Positions 52,258 to 63,150 of a DNA stretch of 64,000 nucleotides are shown here, piece by piece. Origin of the DNA: Rhopalosiphum padi (lineage: Eukaryota > Arthropoda > Insecta > Hemiptera > Aphididae); the NCBI RefSeq assembly GCF_020882245.1, contig NC_083598.1:68981858-69045857 (forward strand), read 5' to 3'. Each line of letters starts with the position of its first letter. The first letter of the stretch is position 1. The notes under the pieces were generated by a model. The model was not told the origin of the DNA and ran no database searches. It saw nothing but the letters and a program-made list of their open reading frames with translations. Made by a program: the position numbers and the translations under genes.

Positions 52258-54189
52258 TCACTTAGTCTGTAGCAACGGCTGTAACATTGCAGTGTGGTGT
52301 TGTTCAGTCGATTTTTGTAATAGTCGGTCTAATTCTTTTTTATTGTAGTAAAACACCAATTCTTTTGGTTTTACCCCTCTAAACACATCAACTACACTAG
52401 GTTTAAGGTTGTAAAAAAACAAAGCTTGCCCCCTGTCTGAAAAATCTTTAGTTAGCATTTCGATGACCTTAGCGGCGGTGAAGTCAGCTCCATACACATG
52501 AGAACAATCTATGACTACCGGCATATCCCGTTTAAGACTGTGTTTTGTAACCAGGTTACGGACGTAATCGGCGGATGGAAATACCAAACATCTGTCCGGG
52601 GTCAGCATTAGATACTTGAAACCGGCGCGAGTCTTGTACTCTTGTATGGATATTTTGGGTCTAGCCGCGTGGTACAAAATCGAAGTTAAATTCAGCCCTA
52701 TGCCAAACAGGACGCCAATCTCTAAGGGCAAGAATAGGCATGCAAAAAAAGTGAACATCCCCGGGATTAGATCGCTTTTTTTCGAACGATATATTGGTTT
52801 AACGACCCTCACTTCTACCATGAATACCACTGCCGTTATGATAACCGCTGCCAAACAAGTTTTGGGTATGTAATAAAAGTATGGTGTCAAAAACAACAGA
52901 GCCACGATCACCAGGATCGAAGTGTATAATCCACCCAAGGGGGTTCGCACTCCACTGGCGTTATTCACAGCACTCCTGCTAAACGACCCAGAACCTGGAA
53001 AACTTTGCACGAACGAATTTCCAATGTTACACAAACCAATGGCCAATAATTCTTGGGTCGCGTCCACGGTCTTGCCGTTGGCGAACGCCTTGCAAATAGA
53101 TATATTCTCCAGCAGACCAATCAGTGGCAAAACGACCACGTTTGACTTCATCGTGGACATAATTTCGAAGAAACCTATGGTCTCATTGTCTCGCTGCATT
53201 GTGAACTGGGGTAGACGAAATTCCGGAAGACCCGCTGGAATTGTTCCGATGATCTTGTACGGCAATTTGAACGACTCGTCTTGAGCACTTATGAATATGT
53301 AGCTCATGACGGTACAGCTGATAACAATTATCGAATTTCTGATCGATCCTATTAACCAGAAACTCTTGTTTATGTATTTCTGAACGCAGCTTTGTTGTTC
53401 CGGGTCCGCGGGACCTAAACGAAGTTCGGCGATGACCCGCAACACTAACAGAAATACAATGCATCCGACCCCGATGACAGTGTCGCCGTAGCTAATCGTG
53501 TCGATGTCCCTATAAAGGGAACACATCATTTCCCACAGACTGGACCCGGTACCGTGGACACCGATCAGGTCTTTTATTTGGGATGCGATAATTAGCAAGG
53601 CCACGGCGGACGTGAATCCCGAAGACACGGGACCGGATACGAAATCGATGATTATGCCCAGGCCACAGACTCCCATGGCCAGTTGTATGACGCCGGTGAG
53701 AAAGCATAATAGTGTGGCATACTCTGGACCGTAGCCGTGTAGTGTGCTATAAGTCATCAGCGACACAATGGCAGTCGGTCCCATAGGCACGTCCTTACAG
53801 CTACCAACGAACGTGTAGATGAACGTGCCAAGAAACGAACCATAAAGACCGTATTGCGGTGGGAGACCTGCCAATCCGGCATACGCCATCGACTGTGGTA
53901 TGACCGTTAAACCAACAGTCACGCCAGACATTATATCACCAAGTCCGTCTTCAATCGTGTAACATGGTAACCAGTTCAATATCGGTACCCTACGCCTCAC
54001 GTTTTTCATAGCCACTGTTCTACCGAGTTTTTGCTTCATACACAAACAAATTCCCTGTACCGTTTCCACAGTGCTCGTTTTTCGACCGGAAATGATTTCT
54101 TCTACGAGTATGAAGTCATCGCTGCCTAACGAACACTTATATGTATCATCGTGACTATTCATCGAAGAATTAGTATCTCTGTCTGGCAT
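52258..54189 (-). CDS. SLC26-family sulfate/anion transporter (SLC26A11-like), single coding exon
   Basis: This membrane protein exchanges or co-transports sulfate, chloride or related anions. Insect members are usually called sodium-independent sulfate anion transporters. The frame is uninterrupted for 643 aa. A cytosolic N-terminus (1-70) leads into WLPCY and the family signature IPQSMAYAGLAGLPPQYGLY (97-116). About a dozen hydrophobic segments follow to about 508, including GPTAIVSLM, SGFTSAVALLI and FPGSGSFSRSAVNN. A C-terminal STAS domain covers about 525-625, with VVIDCSHVYGADFTA. Length suits SLC26A11 (about 600). A polypyrimidine-AG 3' splice site lies at 54220, 31 nt upstream of the ATG, so a 5'UTR intron is likely. 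The coding part is clearly richer in GC than everything around it and has no introns, unlike the other genes here, which suggests a retrocopy origin or intron loss. Paralogue assignment within SLC26 is less certain than the family. Confidence 0.93.
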   Translation of the reverse strand: MPDRDTNSSMNSHDDTYKCSLGSDDFILVEEIISGRKTSTVETVQGICLCMKQKLGRTVAMKNVRRRVPILNWLPCYTIEDGLGDIMSGVTVGLTVIPQSMAYAGLAGLPPQYGLYGSFLGTFIYTFVGSCKDVPMGPTAIVSLMTYSTLHGYGPEYATLLCFLTGVIQLAMGVCGLGIIIDFVSGPVSSGFTSAVALLIIASQIKDLIGVHGTGSSLWEMMCSLYRDIDTISYGDTVIGVGCIVFLLVLRVIAELRLGPADPEQQSCVQKYINKSFWLIGSIRNSIIVISCTVMSYIFISAQDESFKLPYKIIGTIPAGLPEFRLPQFTMQRDNETIGFFEIMSTMKSNVVVLPLIGLLENISICKAFANGKTVDATQELLAIGLCNIGNSFVQSFPGSGSFSRSAVNNASGVRTPLGGLYTSILVIVALLFLTPYFYYIPKTCLAAVIITAVVFMVEVRVVKPIYRSKKSDLIPGMFTFFACLFLPLEIGVLFGIGLNLTSILYHAARPKISIQEYKTRAGFKYLMLTPDRCLVFPSADYVRNLVTKHSLKRDMPVVIDCSHVYGADFTAAKVIEMLTKDFSDRGQALFFYNLKPSVVDVFRGVKPKELVFYYNKKELDRLLQKSTEQHHTAMLQPLLQTK

Positions 54190-54390
54190 AGCTGATTGAT
54201 TTAATCAATACAATTAGTTCTGAAAAAAAAATTATTTTTGATTTTATATTATGTATTAATACTCGCAAAAAATCGATTAGTGTATTCATTTATTATATAA
54301 TTATAACATTCATAACTAACTAATAAGTTTTTCTTAGGTATTTTAAAATGTTTTTTAGCGCAATTGGTTTATAAAAAAGTAATTTTAATT

Positions 54391-54847
54391 TTAAGAGGAC
54401 GTCACATCCGCATGCGTTGTCTCCGTCTTTCACAAGTATGACATAGACAAAACGTGTTTACGCAGTCTGAATAGAACTCGATCAATTGTGGTTCTAAAGT
54501 AAATTTACTTATTATAAAATTGAAAGATATGGCAATATAGAACTATAGAAGGCAAGACCCTGAGTTTATTAAAAAAAATTAAAATTTTGAAAAGTTAAAT
54601 GTTATTTAAAAATAATGAAATTTTTGCTGATTCTAAACGATTATAACGAACGTTATATTAGGAATAATGAAAAAAACTCAGCGTCTTGCCCTCCAAAATA
54701 TTGGCATCTTTTAATTTTATAATAAGTTTATTTACTCTAGAACAAAAATTGAGCGAGTTCTACTCAGTCTGCGTAAACGCGTTTTGTTTATGTAGTACGT
54801 GTGTGTGAGACGGATGAGACAACACATGCGGGTGCTACGTTCTCTCA
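54391..54847. mobile_element. Foldback element with arms of about 170 nt
   Basis: The left arm ttaagaggacgtcacatccg runs on through gcatgcgttgtct, catagacaaaacgtgtttac, agtctgaatagaactcg and ggcaagaccctgagt. The complement of the right arm repeats these in order (ttgagagaacgtagc, gcatgtgttgtct, cataaacaaaacgcgtttac and so on). A single-arm fragment of the same family lies near 56260-56336. It carries no gene. Confidence 0.8.
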
Positions 54848-55396
54848 AGCACAAAATTGGTAAACTGCCGTTAAAATTTATATTTATTTGATATTAGCCA
54901 TAGACTATATTATGTAATAGCGGTATACTAAAACAACACACGATATTGATACAAAATACAAATGTATACAATTGTCAATTACCTAATACAGTAATACCTA
55001 TACAAGAAAAATGCAAAAATAGTTATTTTACTTATTTTTATACATGAAAGTTGAAACACTATCATACCAATAGTTTTGTAAAACCTCGCACGGAATACTG
55101 CTGTTTGTTATTATATTGTGTATAAAACTGTAAACTGAAAATATTAAATGTATTACGAATAATGCAGCGCGCGTGTACCTACCTACAATAACATTTTATT
55201 TTTTAAATTTTTTTTTTAAATTGAGTCTTAAGGTTACTGATTGAAAACCACGATGAATATAATATAGTATATACTATATACATTAATATATAATAGATAC
55301 CTTGTCGTTGTTAATGCGTTTTTAATGTTTACCTATATCATAGACCAGGCACCAGTGGCTTTCTACCGGTACGTCGCGGCTTCCAGGGGTGTTATC

Positions 55397-55561
55397 CATT
55401 GGCGTATATAGGTTTTCATTTCGGAGGAGGCCGATTATGTAATTGGATTTTTTTTTTTTTGTTTTTGAGAAAGGAGGGAAGTGAGACATTATTTTAAATA
55501 GTTGTGTTTTTCATTTCGGAGGGGGCCCGGGCCTCCTCGGCCCCCCATATATACGCCACTG
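55397..55561. mobile_element. Short hAT MITE, 165 bp, with perfect 8-bp target duplication
   Basis: The left end is CATTGGCGTATATAGG and the right-end complement is CAGTGGCGTATATATGG. GTGTTATC flanks it on both sides (55389-55396 and 55562-55569). Inside, ttttcatttcggagg occurs twice in direct orientation, the second copy running into the GC-rich right end. Confidence 0.92.
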
Positions 55562-56259
55562 GTGTTATCGTTAATTATCAACTATCAAGAGAGCCGTGTC
55601 TGCAATAGATACTAAAAATAAAATTGTTAAAAAAAATTGTATTATTATAATTATTCTTAAGAGAGCCACTTATTCGATTTAAAAATTAAAAGGAGCCGTG
55701 GATGCAAAAAGTTGAAAACCACTATCATTAACTATAGAGTATAATATAATTATTACTTTTGGTTTGTATATTGTATAATTGTATTGGAAAAATGACAACG
55801 ACCAATGCCTTTCGGTAAAAAATAAAAAATTATAATTAAGGTAATGCAAATAATAATTATTATAATATAATATGCAAACGCATGCAGTACCTACCTACCT
55901 ATAGGCTATAATATTAAATACCTATATGTATGGCTACAATACATAATGCGCCACATAGTTAATAGCTAGGTTTATAAATATTTTAAATAGGAACTTATAC
56001 ATTTTTAATGATTATAATAAATGATGTAAGCATTTATTAAATTTAAATCTATTTGTATACGCCTAAAAGTCCAAATATAATTATAATTACTTATAACTTG
56101 CCTAAAAATTAAAATATTATTATAAATCTGAAATAACACAAGTGAAAACACAAATAATATTCTTAGTATTCTTATTTCTTACCTTTAAATTTGATAATGA
56201 TAATAGGTCAATTCACTCTATTATTATAGGATATTTACCTAATACACAAAATTATAACT

Positions 56260-56336
56260 ACGACTGAACACGAATTTTCTATATCACATGTTTATAAGAC
56301 GGAGATAACACACTTGAGCGTGACGTCCTCTTAATT
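56260..56336. repeat. Solo arm of the 54391-54847 foldback family
   Basis: The complement of this stretch begins attaagaggacgtcac and continues with gtgttatctccgtc, matching the left terminus of the 54391 element. The opposite arm was not found. Confidence 0.55.
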
Positions 56337-56499
56337 ATTTAATGATCTAAGAAAAGAGTAATTTCGAGCTTAATATACAGTATGTAAACTAATTGGAAAG
56401 TCAGTAGGTAACAGTACCTATATACTTCGAAAAATAGTGCAGATTGCAGTTTTTTTCAATGTAATATACCTACTAGGTAATACATTATATATGACTCCA

Positions 56500-56665
56500 G
56501 GCACAAATACAAAAAAAAAATCGTGGGCAGGGGGGGGTTACAAAATATAACTATACGAATTGTGCCGCAACATAATAGAACAATTTTTTCCTCGTTACTC
56601 CAAAAATATTTGTGGAGGGTTGAACCCCAAAATCCCTCCCTGTATACGCCCCTGCAATCTACATG
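56500..56665. mobile_element. Fragment of a hAT-like element
   Basis: The right end ccctccctgtatacgcccctg has the complement CAGGGGCGTATACAGGGAGG, which looks like the CAGTGGCGTATA ends of other elements in the window. The left end is not recognised and no duplication is evident. Confidence 0.4.
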
Positions 56666-57773
56666 ACTCATCGCTTACCTTTTACAAAGGTCTAAAATAG
56701 ACAAAAATCATAAGCCACTTAATTTTTTTCTCAAAAACTCGAAAATAACTACCTATTTTGCAGAGTATTTATTTAAATATAAAAAAAAAACAATTTTGAA
56801 ATCGGTTGAATTTTGAATAAATAAAAGAAACTTCAATTTCAAAAATACAGCATAATGTTGTAATGTTTTCACACTTTGATAACTAATTTTCTATTTTAAT
56901 AGCTTTATACAGAACACAAAACTCGTTGATATTTTATATAATATATTTTTATTTATTTTTGTAATAAATAAATACCATTTCTACGTAATAAGGAATAGTA
57001 AATTTCATTCTATTAAATTAATAAAGTAAAATAAAATAAAAATGAAGTCTACCTAATGTTAAATTAAGTTATTTACGCACCTGCATTGTGCACTGATAGA
57101 ATTTTAATATAACAGTTAGGTAACATTAATGACTATATCGTTAATATATCACTATATCAATAACCTCACTAAAGTATTATTAATATTTTTATCAGTATTA
57201 TTTAGGTATTTTTAAAAAATGTTAGGCCAATTATAATTTAAATACAAAATATTTAAACGTTTTTTTCTTCAAACTAAAGACTATATTCGATTTAGACCAC
57301 AATGGAGTTAAAATTAACTTGGATATAATTAGCAGTGTATAGTGAATATATTGAAAAATATCATAAAATTAAATATTAAATACAATTTCAATGAGTAGGT
57401 AGTGTACTTACCTATTATTTATTACAGTTTGAATACCTAGCATTATGATGGTTACCAAAACTAAACAATTTTACCATAATATGTTTCTTTTTTTTTTTAA
57501 TAGAAGTTCCTTTTGTTTATTCAAAGTTCAACCGATTTCAAAATTGTTTTTTCTCCATCATACAATTAAATAACTCTACAAAATGATTATTTTCAAATTC
57601 TCATCAAAAACGTTTTGAAAAAAAAAATTTATTGGATTTTGACTTTTTTTATTTTAGAGCATTGTAAAGGTAGATTTTTAGTCATACTATATAACATTGA
57701 AAAAACTGCAGAACTACAATATCTACATTATATTTCGAATTACAGCTACTGACGTTACAATGAATTTACATAC

Positions 57774-58037
57774 GAAGAGGTGGGTGCAACAACCAGACAT
57801 CTCCATATTATGAAAATGTTCAGCAGAGACAAAATACATCTACGGAGAAGTCTTGTTCTTGCAACAAAAAATAAAACAGAAATCTCCATTTGTATTATAT
57901 CTCCGTATCTAACGATCGGATATGTCTGATTGTTGCACCTTGCACCAATTGACGGAGATTTTTTTTTCTGTGGGAATACACAAAAAAGTGATTTTCGAAA
58001 AAAAGTGGAGATGTCTGATTGTTGCACCCACCTCTTC
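57774..58037. mobile_element. MITE, 264 bp, with near-perfect terminal inverted repeats of about 32 nt
   Basis: The left end gaagaggtgggtgcaacaac (continuing cagacatctcc) and the complement of the right end (gaagaggtgggtgcaacaat, continuing cagacatctcc) differ at one position over about 31. A third, internal copy of the same word occurs inverted (tgtctgattgttgcacc at 57923-57939). The open frame on the minus strand across it is made of these repeats and is not a gene. The superfamily is not assigned. Confidence 0.85.
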
Positions 58038-59560
58038 AATTACTTACTGTATATAATACAGATTTTGTAGAATTATTTTTGTACCTTCATTTATTTTTAT
58101 CTAAATGGCCAATCCCTCAATGAACTTTTAGTTACAAATCATACCAAAAATTCAGTAATCAGAAGCCTGCTAAGACTTTCTATTAGGTTAATATATTTTC
58201 TCATATTGTTGTATTAAAACTTATATTATTTGCGTACAACACGTCAACACTAACAAACAATTAAACGATTACAAAGATTTGAAGCCTATACACAGGTACT
58301 AATTTCATGCGTATGCAACAATAGTAAAGAACAAAAGGATTAACAAAAAATAAAACTATTAAATAATAATATATATTATACTCATACATATAGCTATTAG
58401 TTTGAATACAATGAAAACAATGTACAGTTATGACATGTTTGGTACATATATAGGTATATCATCACTATTACAATATATTCATCATTCAGCAATCATTAAA
58501 ACTAGTAGATATATAAACCGTATGTCATCGGTGTAGGTGTGTATATGTGTGTATATGTTGTATGTAGAATGTTAGTTGTGTTTGCAAATTATGACAATTA
58601 GGTTATATATATATAAATTACCTACTTAGGAAATATACACTAGACAATTTTAAACTTTTATTTTATTAAAATAATATACTAAATTATATTTATATTCATA
58701 TATTAAATTAATATAGGAATTTTAAAATAGTTAAAAAATAATGACTATATCATTTTAAATTTATTTTATGTATAATATATTTGAGTAACGTTCAAATTAT
58801 GAACTTAAAAAAAACAGCTTAGGATACTTAAAAAAACAACGTACGATATCCACATACTACTTGTGTCCTCCAAAAGATATATTTTACAGATATTAAATTC
58901 AACTAGTAACTTGCGTCCTAAAACTTGGATATATATTTTTTCTACCAGCTATAATACCTATAACCAGATAACCTAGGTCACATCACACTCACACCCCTAA
59001 GATATGATACATGTTACTGGTTTAATAAACTGTTCCAATTTACGATTATAATTAACGATAAAAGATTTACAGCATTCACGGAATTAATAATTAAGATTTA
59101 AGATTGAAGATAATTATATGTTGATTTGTTAGCGTGATAAAATAAAATACGCACCGTGCGATTGTCGTCCAAAATAATTTATCATCCTAACACAACACTG
59201 TCAACACTGAATGATTTGAAAAATCAATACCTACTTGTCCTACCCAATATTTGATTTTATAGATACCTGATATAATAGTGTTATACGATATGATATATAT
59301 TATGATTAAGGAGATTAACATAAAGTTTTTTTATTGCTTAAAAAAACATCAAAGAACTTCATTTTATGTAAACTACTCGTATGTTCGTAAAGTGGTATTT
59401 CAACAATTGGAAAAAAGGTTTCTGGATATTCAATATCTTGTTCGTTAATTTTGAACCTTTGATTCATTAAGTCATTATGAACTGTATGGACAGAATTAGC
59501 AACAAAAGATTGTCATTTCCATTTGGGACAGTCATCGTGTTATGTACAAATTAACATCCG

Positions 59561-59623
59561 TTAAAATTAAATGTTTATTGTTTATCATACCAAATATTTG
59601 GTATAATAAACATTTAATTTTAA
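59561..59623. repeat. Perfect inverted repeat with a palindromic loop
   Basis: The 19-nt arms ttaaaattaaatgtttatt and aataaacatttaattttaa are exact complements. The loop contains ataccaaatatttggtat, itself a perfect palindrome. Confidence 0.85.
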
Positions 59624-62045
59624 AACAAGTAAATTTACTAGCCAATGAAGTTTTAGTTGACAAATTAATAATAAAAAAAAAATTGAAATAGATTTATTTT
59701 TTAAACTTTTATTCTAGAATGCCATTTTTACATCCAGAAATGGCAAGTAATGTATAGTTTATTCCAATCATTCTAGTAGAACGTTTAAAATTTAATTATA
59801 TCTACTTTCCTTTATTTCAACATATACAATATGTTATGTTTATTCTTTAACATTGGTATTTTATCAGTGTCTAGAACCTTGAGAAAATGTCACAAAATTA
59901 CGAAAAAAAGAAGTGTTCAAAATAAAACTATTAAATAATTTAATAATTATATATTAATTGCAATTGACTAATAAATATTATTAAAAAAATCTGAAAACAA
60001 TAAAACACTTTAAACCAGAACACATTTTTTTTTATTTAAAAATAAAAGTAAACAACAACATGTATTTTTGAAATAATTTCTTTTATGGCTTATTTTGTAC
60101 CCAATTATTTATTTCTATGATATTAATAAATAGTGGAGTATTTAACTTAAATGAAATCGTAGACAATTAAAAATTGTATTAAAATTAATAATTTTAAATA
60201 AATTATATAACTTAATAATTACAACATTTTTAATAAAATACTATTACTAATACAATATTATTTAAAAATTAATATTGAAGAACCATGGAAGTTATTCTAT
60301 TATATATTAGGTGTCGTCTGTCAAATGTACCTTATAACTGAGTAATGAGTATAGATCTCAGTAACATATTTTCAATTTGAATTAAATGAATAAAATTAAA
60401 AAATCATTGTATTCGATAAATGACTTTAAGAGACTGGTGTATACGCTATTATAAGCATTTATGTCTAAGTATAATTTATGTTATATTATACTTTATAAAT
60501 TAAATTCATAGTTTTCTATACATGGTTTAATTTTCAAATAATTTGGCTCCATTTGAGCTATTTATATACATTTGAAAATTATGAGTGAGCGGAGATGGTC
60601 TATTAACCTATATTTAAAAAAAATATATTATATTTTTCTATTACTTATCATTTTATCAGTAATAATAATTTGAACAAATGTTTGCCAAAAATAAATCTCA
60701 CATATTATATAATATTATTTCATATAATAATATTAGTAGCTGTAAATTATAAATCAAAACGGTCTTACTGTACAACGATGTGAATAGGAAAAAGGTTCAT
60801 CTAGTTATAAAATAACATATCCTGACTCACGTCTCACTAATTCATCATCGCCTAGAGCCAGAACCACTAAAGCTATGAGTATGAAATTTGGTCATTACAT
60901 ATAATTCTACTTTATGATGTAGACAATTTTAATGTCTTTAAATAGATAATGAATATTTTAAAAATGTTATCATATCTTGAAAATGCAAACACAAATATTT
61001 GTTGAAAAATTCAAATCTCAACGGTTATTCATTTGTGAATTACGTAAAAAAAAAAAATCGATTTTGTCAAATATAATACAGAATAATGATATTAACGAAT
61101 AAGTGTAATAATTTTTTTTTTTTTGAAAAGTATACTGTGGACTTTCTACCTTTAACAAAATAAAATCAGATTCAAGTATTAAATTTGCTACTAGAAACCT
61201 ATCATAAATTGAAGATTGGAACTTTTTTGCTACTAAAAAGAGTCTTCAGATACAAACAAAAAAAAAAACAAATAATTGTAAAATGTCATGCTTAAAACAT
61301 TTTAATTATCGAACAGCAAAATTATTTTTTCTAGTAACTTGAAATTGAAACCAGTTAAAATAAAAATTGTACTTATTTGTTGCTTATTTATTTACTTATT
61401 TATTTTAATATGATTTATCCTAGGTAGATAATTATAATTTACTTGTCCCATTTATGAAATATACACATAATAAGTACCTGGTACCTATATAAATGCGTAC
61501 TTCATACTTATATATATATATTTACCAACAGGCAATAGTTATTACTTTCTAGATATACGATGATTTACTTTCTCGATACGAATCTACATTTAATGAAAAG
61601 CTCACTGCCCAGGTACTGCATACAATATACAATATAGACACATAAACGAAAATCATTAAAATTTACCTGTACACTAAAAAACAATTATACATTTACTCTC
61701 GCCTAATAAAAAATAAAAATAATCATATTCAAATAGTATTTGCATGTTAAATACAGATATTGTTTACACAATAACAATGTGTAATAGTCTTACATAAAAT
61801 ACCAAAATGTTCATTATTATAATATCATGTATAGACTATAATATTATTATAGTGTATTCATTTATTTATAAAAAATTACTTTAAAGAGATTCTTATCTTG
61901 TTTATTCTTTTTTTGTTCAGCTTAACTGCAGAATACCTAATGTTGAATAATTTTGTATTTTACTGTTTCAAAGAAAAATTATTTAAAATAAATATATACT
62001 AGATAAAATACTATTAATACACATAACCCAAATAGCAAGTTCGAT

Positions 62046-62067
62046 AAAAGAAAAGAAAAGAAAAGAA
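62046..62067. repeat. (AAAAG)n microsatellite
   Basis: Four tandem AAAAG units. Confidence 0.85.
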
Positions 62068-62801
62068 TTATAATTATTTATAATTTATAAGTTAAACAGG
62101 ATAAAGTTAAGTAAAATATATATTTATATTAAACTGTATTACTATTTTTTTTTTTAATTTCTATAAAAATTATATTAATATTATTATGTTTTAATTTTAG
62201 TATCACTATTCCTAAATATACTCATATGTATAATAAATTATAAGCTATCGGAATCAACTTATTAACATATTTAATATTTAAATACTTCAAGCAGTCCCAC
62301 GAAATGTCAAAATATATGTGAACTTGTAAAAATTAAACTTGTTTAAATTGTTTTATCTGAGTATTTAATTTCTTCTCAGAGTAGATAGCATTATAGCAAT
62401 AAAAAACTTCGATAAACATACGTGTATATTATGTATTATTATGTTCATTTATAATTTTGTTTTCTAGTAAAACAAATTATGTTTTTAAATTGTATTTAAA
62501 TTAACTAAAAGATAAAACACGTTAAGGCATAGTGTAAACGACACAACTATAAACAATTTTAACATACTGTATTCATAAATTAAATTATAATATATATTAT
62601 ATATAAATAATAATAAATACATTTTCATTTATTTTTACAGCATAATAATAATATAATAAATTAATATAATAGCTTTATAAAATTTAAATTATCCAACTTA
62701 AAAGTCCAACTATGTACTTTGTAGTATACCTACTTTATTTTTACCAGACCACTATGCCATCCTATATAAAGAGGACAACCCTCAATACTTTTAAAAATTT
62801 T

Positions 62802-62842
62802 ATGTAATGAATCATAATCATAATTATTATGATTCATTACAT
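62802..62842. repeat. Perfect 17-bp-arm hairpin
   Basis: atgtaatgaatcataat and attatgattcattacat are exact complements separated by 7 nt. It could be a hairpin or a tiny foldback insertion. Confidence 0.85.
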
Positions 62843-63002
62843 ACTAATAGAAAAATTTAATTTAAAATTGAATAAAAATATATATCTAGTACACGTATAA
62901 TACCTATAGTATGTAAATACTAAAATAACTAAAATTTACTCGAATTTATTATCGTGAAAAAAAAATAAGGATTAGAATACAATAAATAAATAAATAAATT
63001 AC

Positions 63003-63150
63003 CTGTACAATAAGCTCCGATAGTGTAATTATAAGGTATGTAACTGAAAATTTAGCGACGTGTCCATTCAAGCGTCTTCTCTAAACGTCTTCTGCGTGTA
63101 CTTTTTTCATCCGACGAACACCAAGCTACTCTCCCCTCCAGTTTATATAT
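63003..63150 (-). promoter_or_regulatory. TATA promoter and non-coding first exon, probably of the SLC26 gene
   Basis: On the minus strand a clean TATATAAA lies at 63149-63142, in a block with GGGTCCC upstream and CTGGAGGGGAGAG downstream. Transcription would begin near 63115-63120. The presumed exon then runs to 63003 and ends CTTATTGTACAG|GTAATTTA, a good 5' splice site. The only minus-strand gene downstream is the SLC26 transporter, which has a matching 3' splice site at 54220. Two short upstream ATG frames (8 and 12 codons) lie in the exon. The pairing is an inference. Confidence 0.5.

Larger units (their letters stand above)
54220..63002 (-). other. Presumed 5'UTR intron of the SLC26 gene, with several repeat elements
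   Basis: This 8.8-kb interval lies between the 3' splice site at 54219/54220 and a 5' splice site at 63002/63003. It contains the foldbacks and hAT MITE listed separately. It holds no other coding segment that I can support. Confidence 0.4.
58038..63002. other. Intergenic/intronic AT-rich sequence, no gene seen
   Basis: Two strong palindromes (59561-59623 and 62802-62842), an AAAAG microsatellite (62046-62067) and repeat-like words near 60300 and 60845 are present. No coding segment was found. Confidence 0.4.

Noticed and set aside
52616..53707. Plus- and minus-strand frames inside the SLC26 coding exon
   Set aside because: They are shadows in other frames of a well-supported 643-aa protein.
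57755..58039. 94-codon minus-strand open frame
   Set aside because: It coincides with the MITE and is made of its repeated ends.
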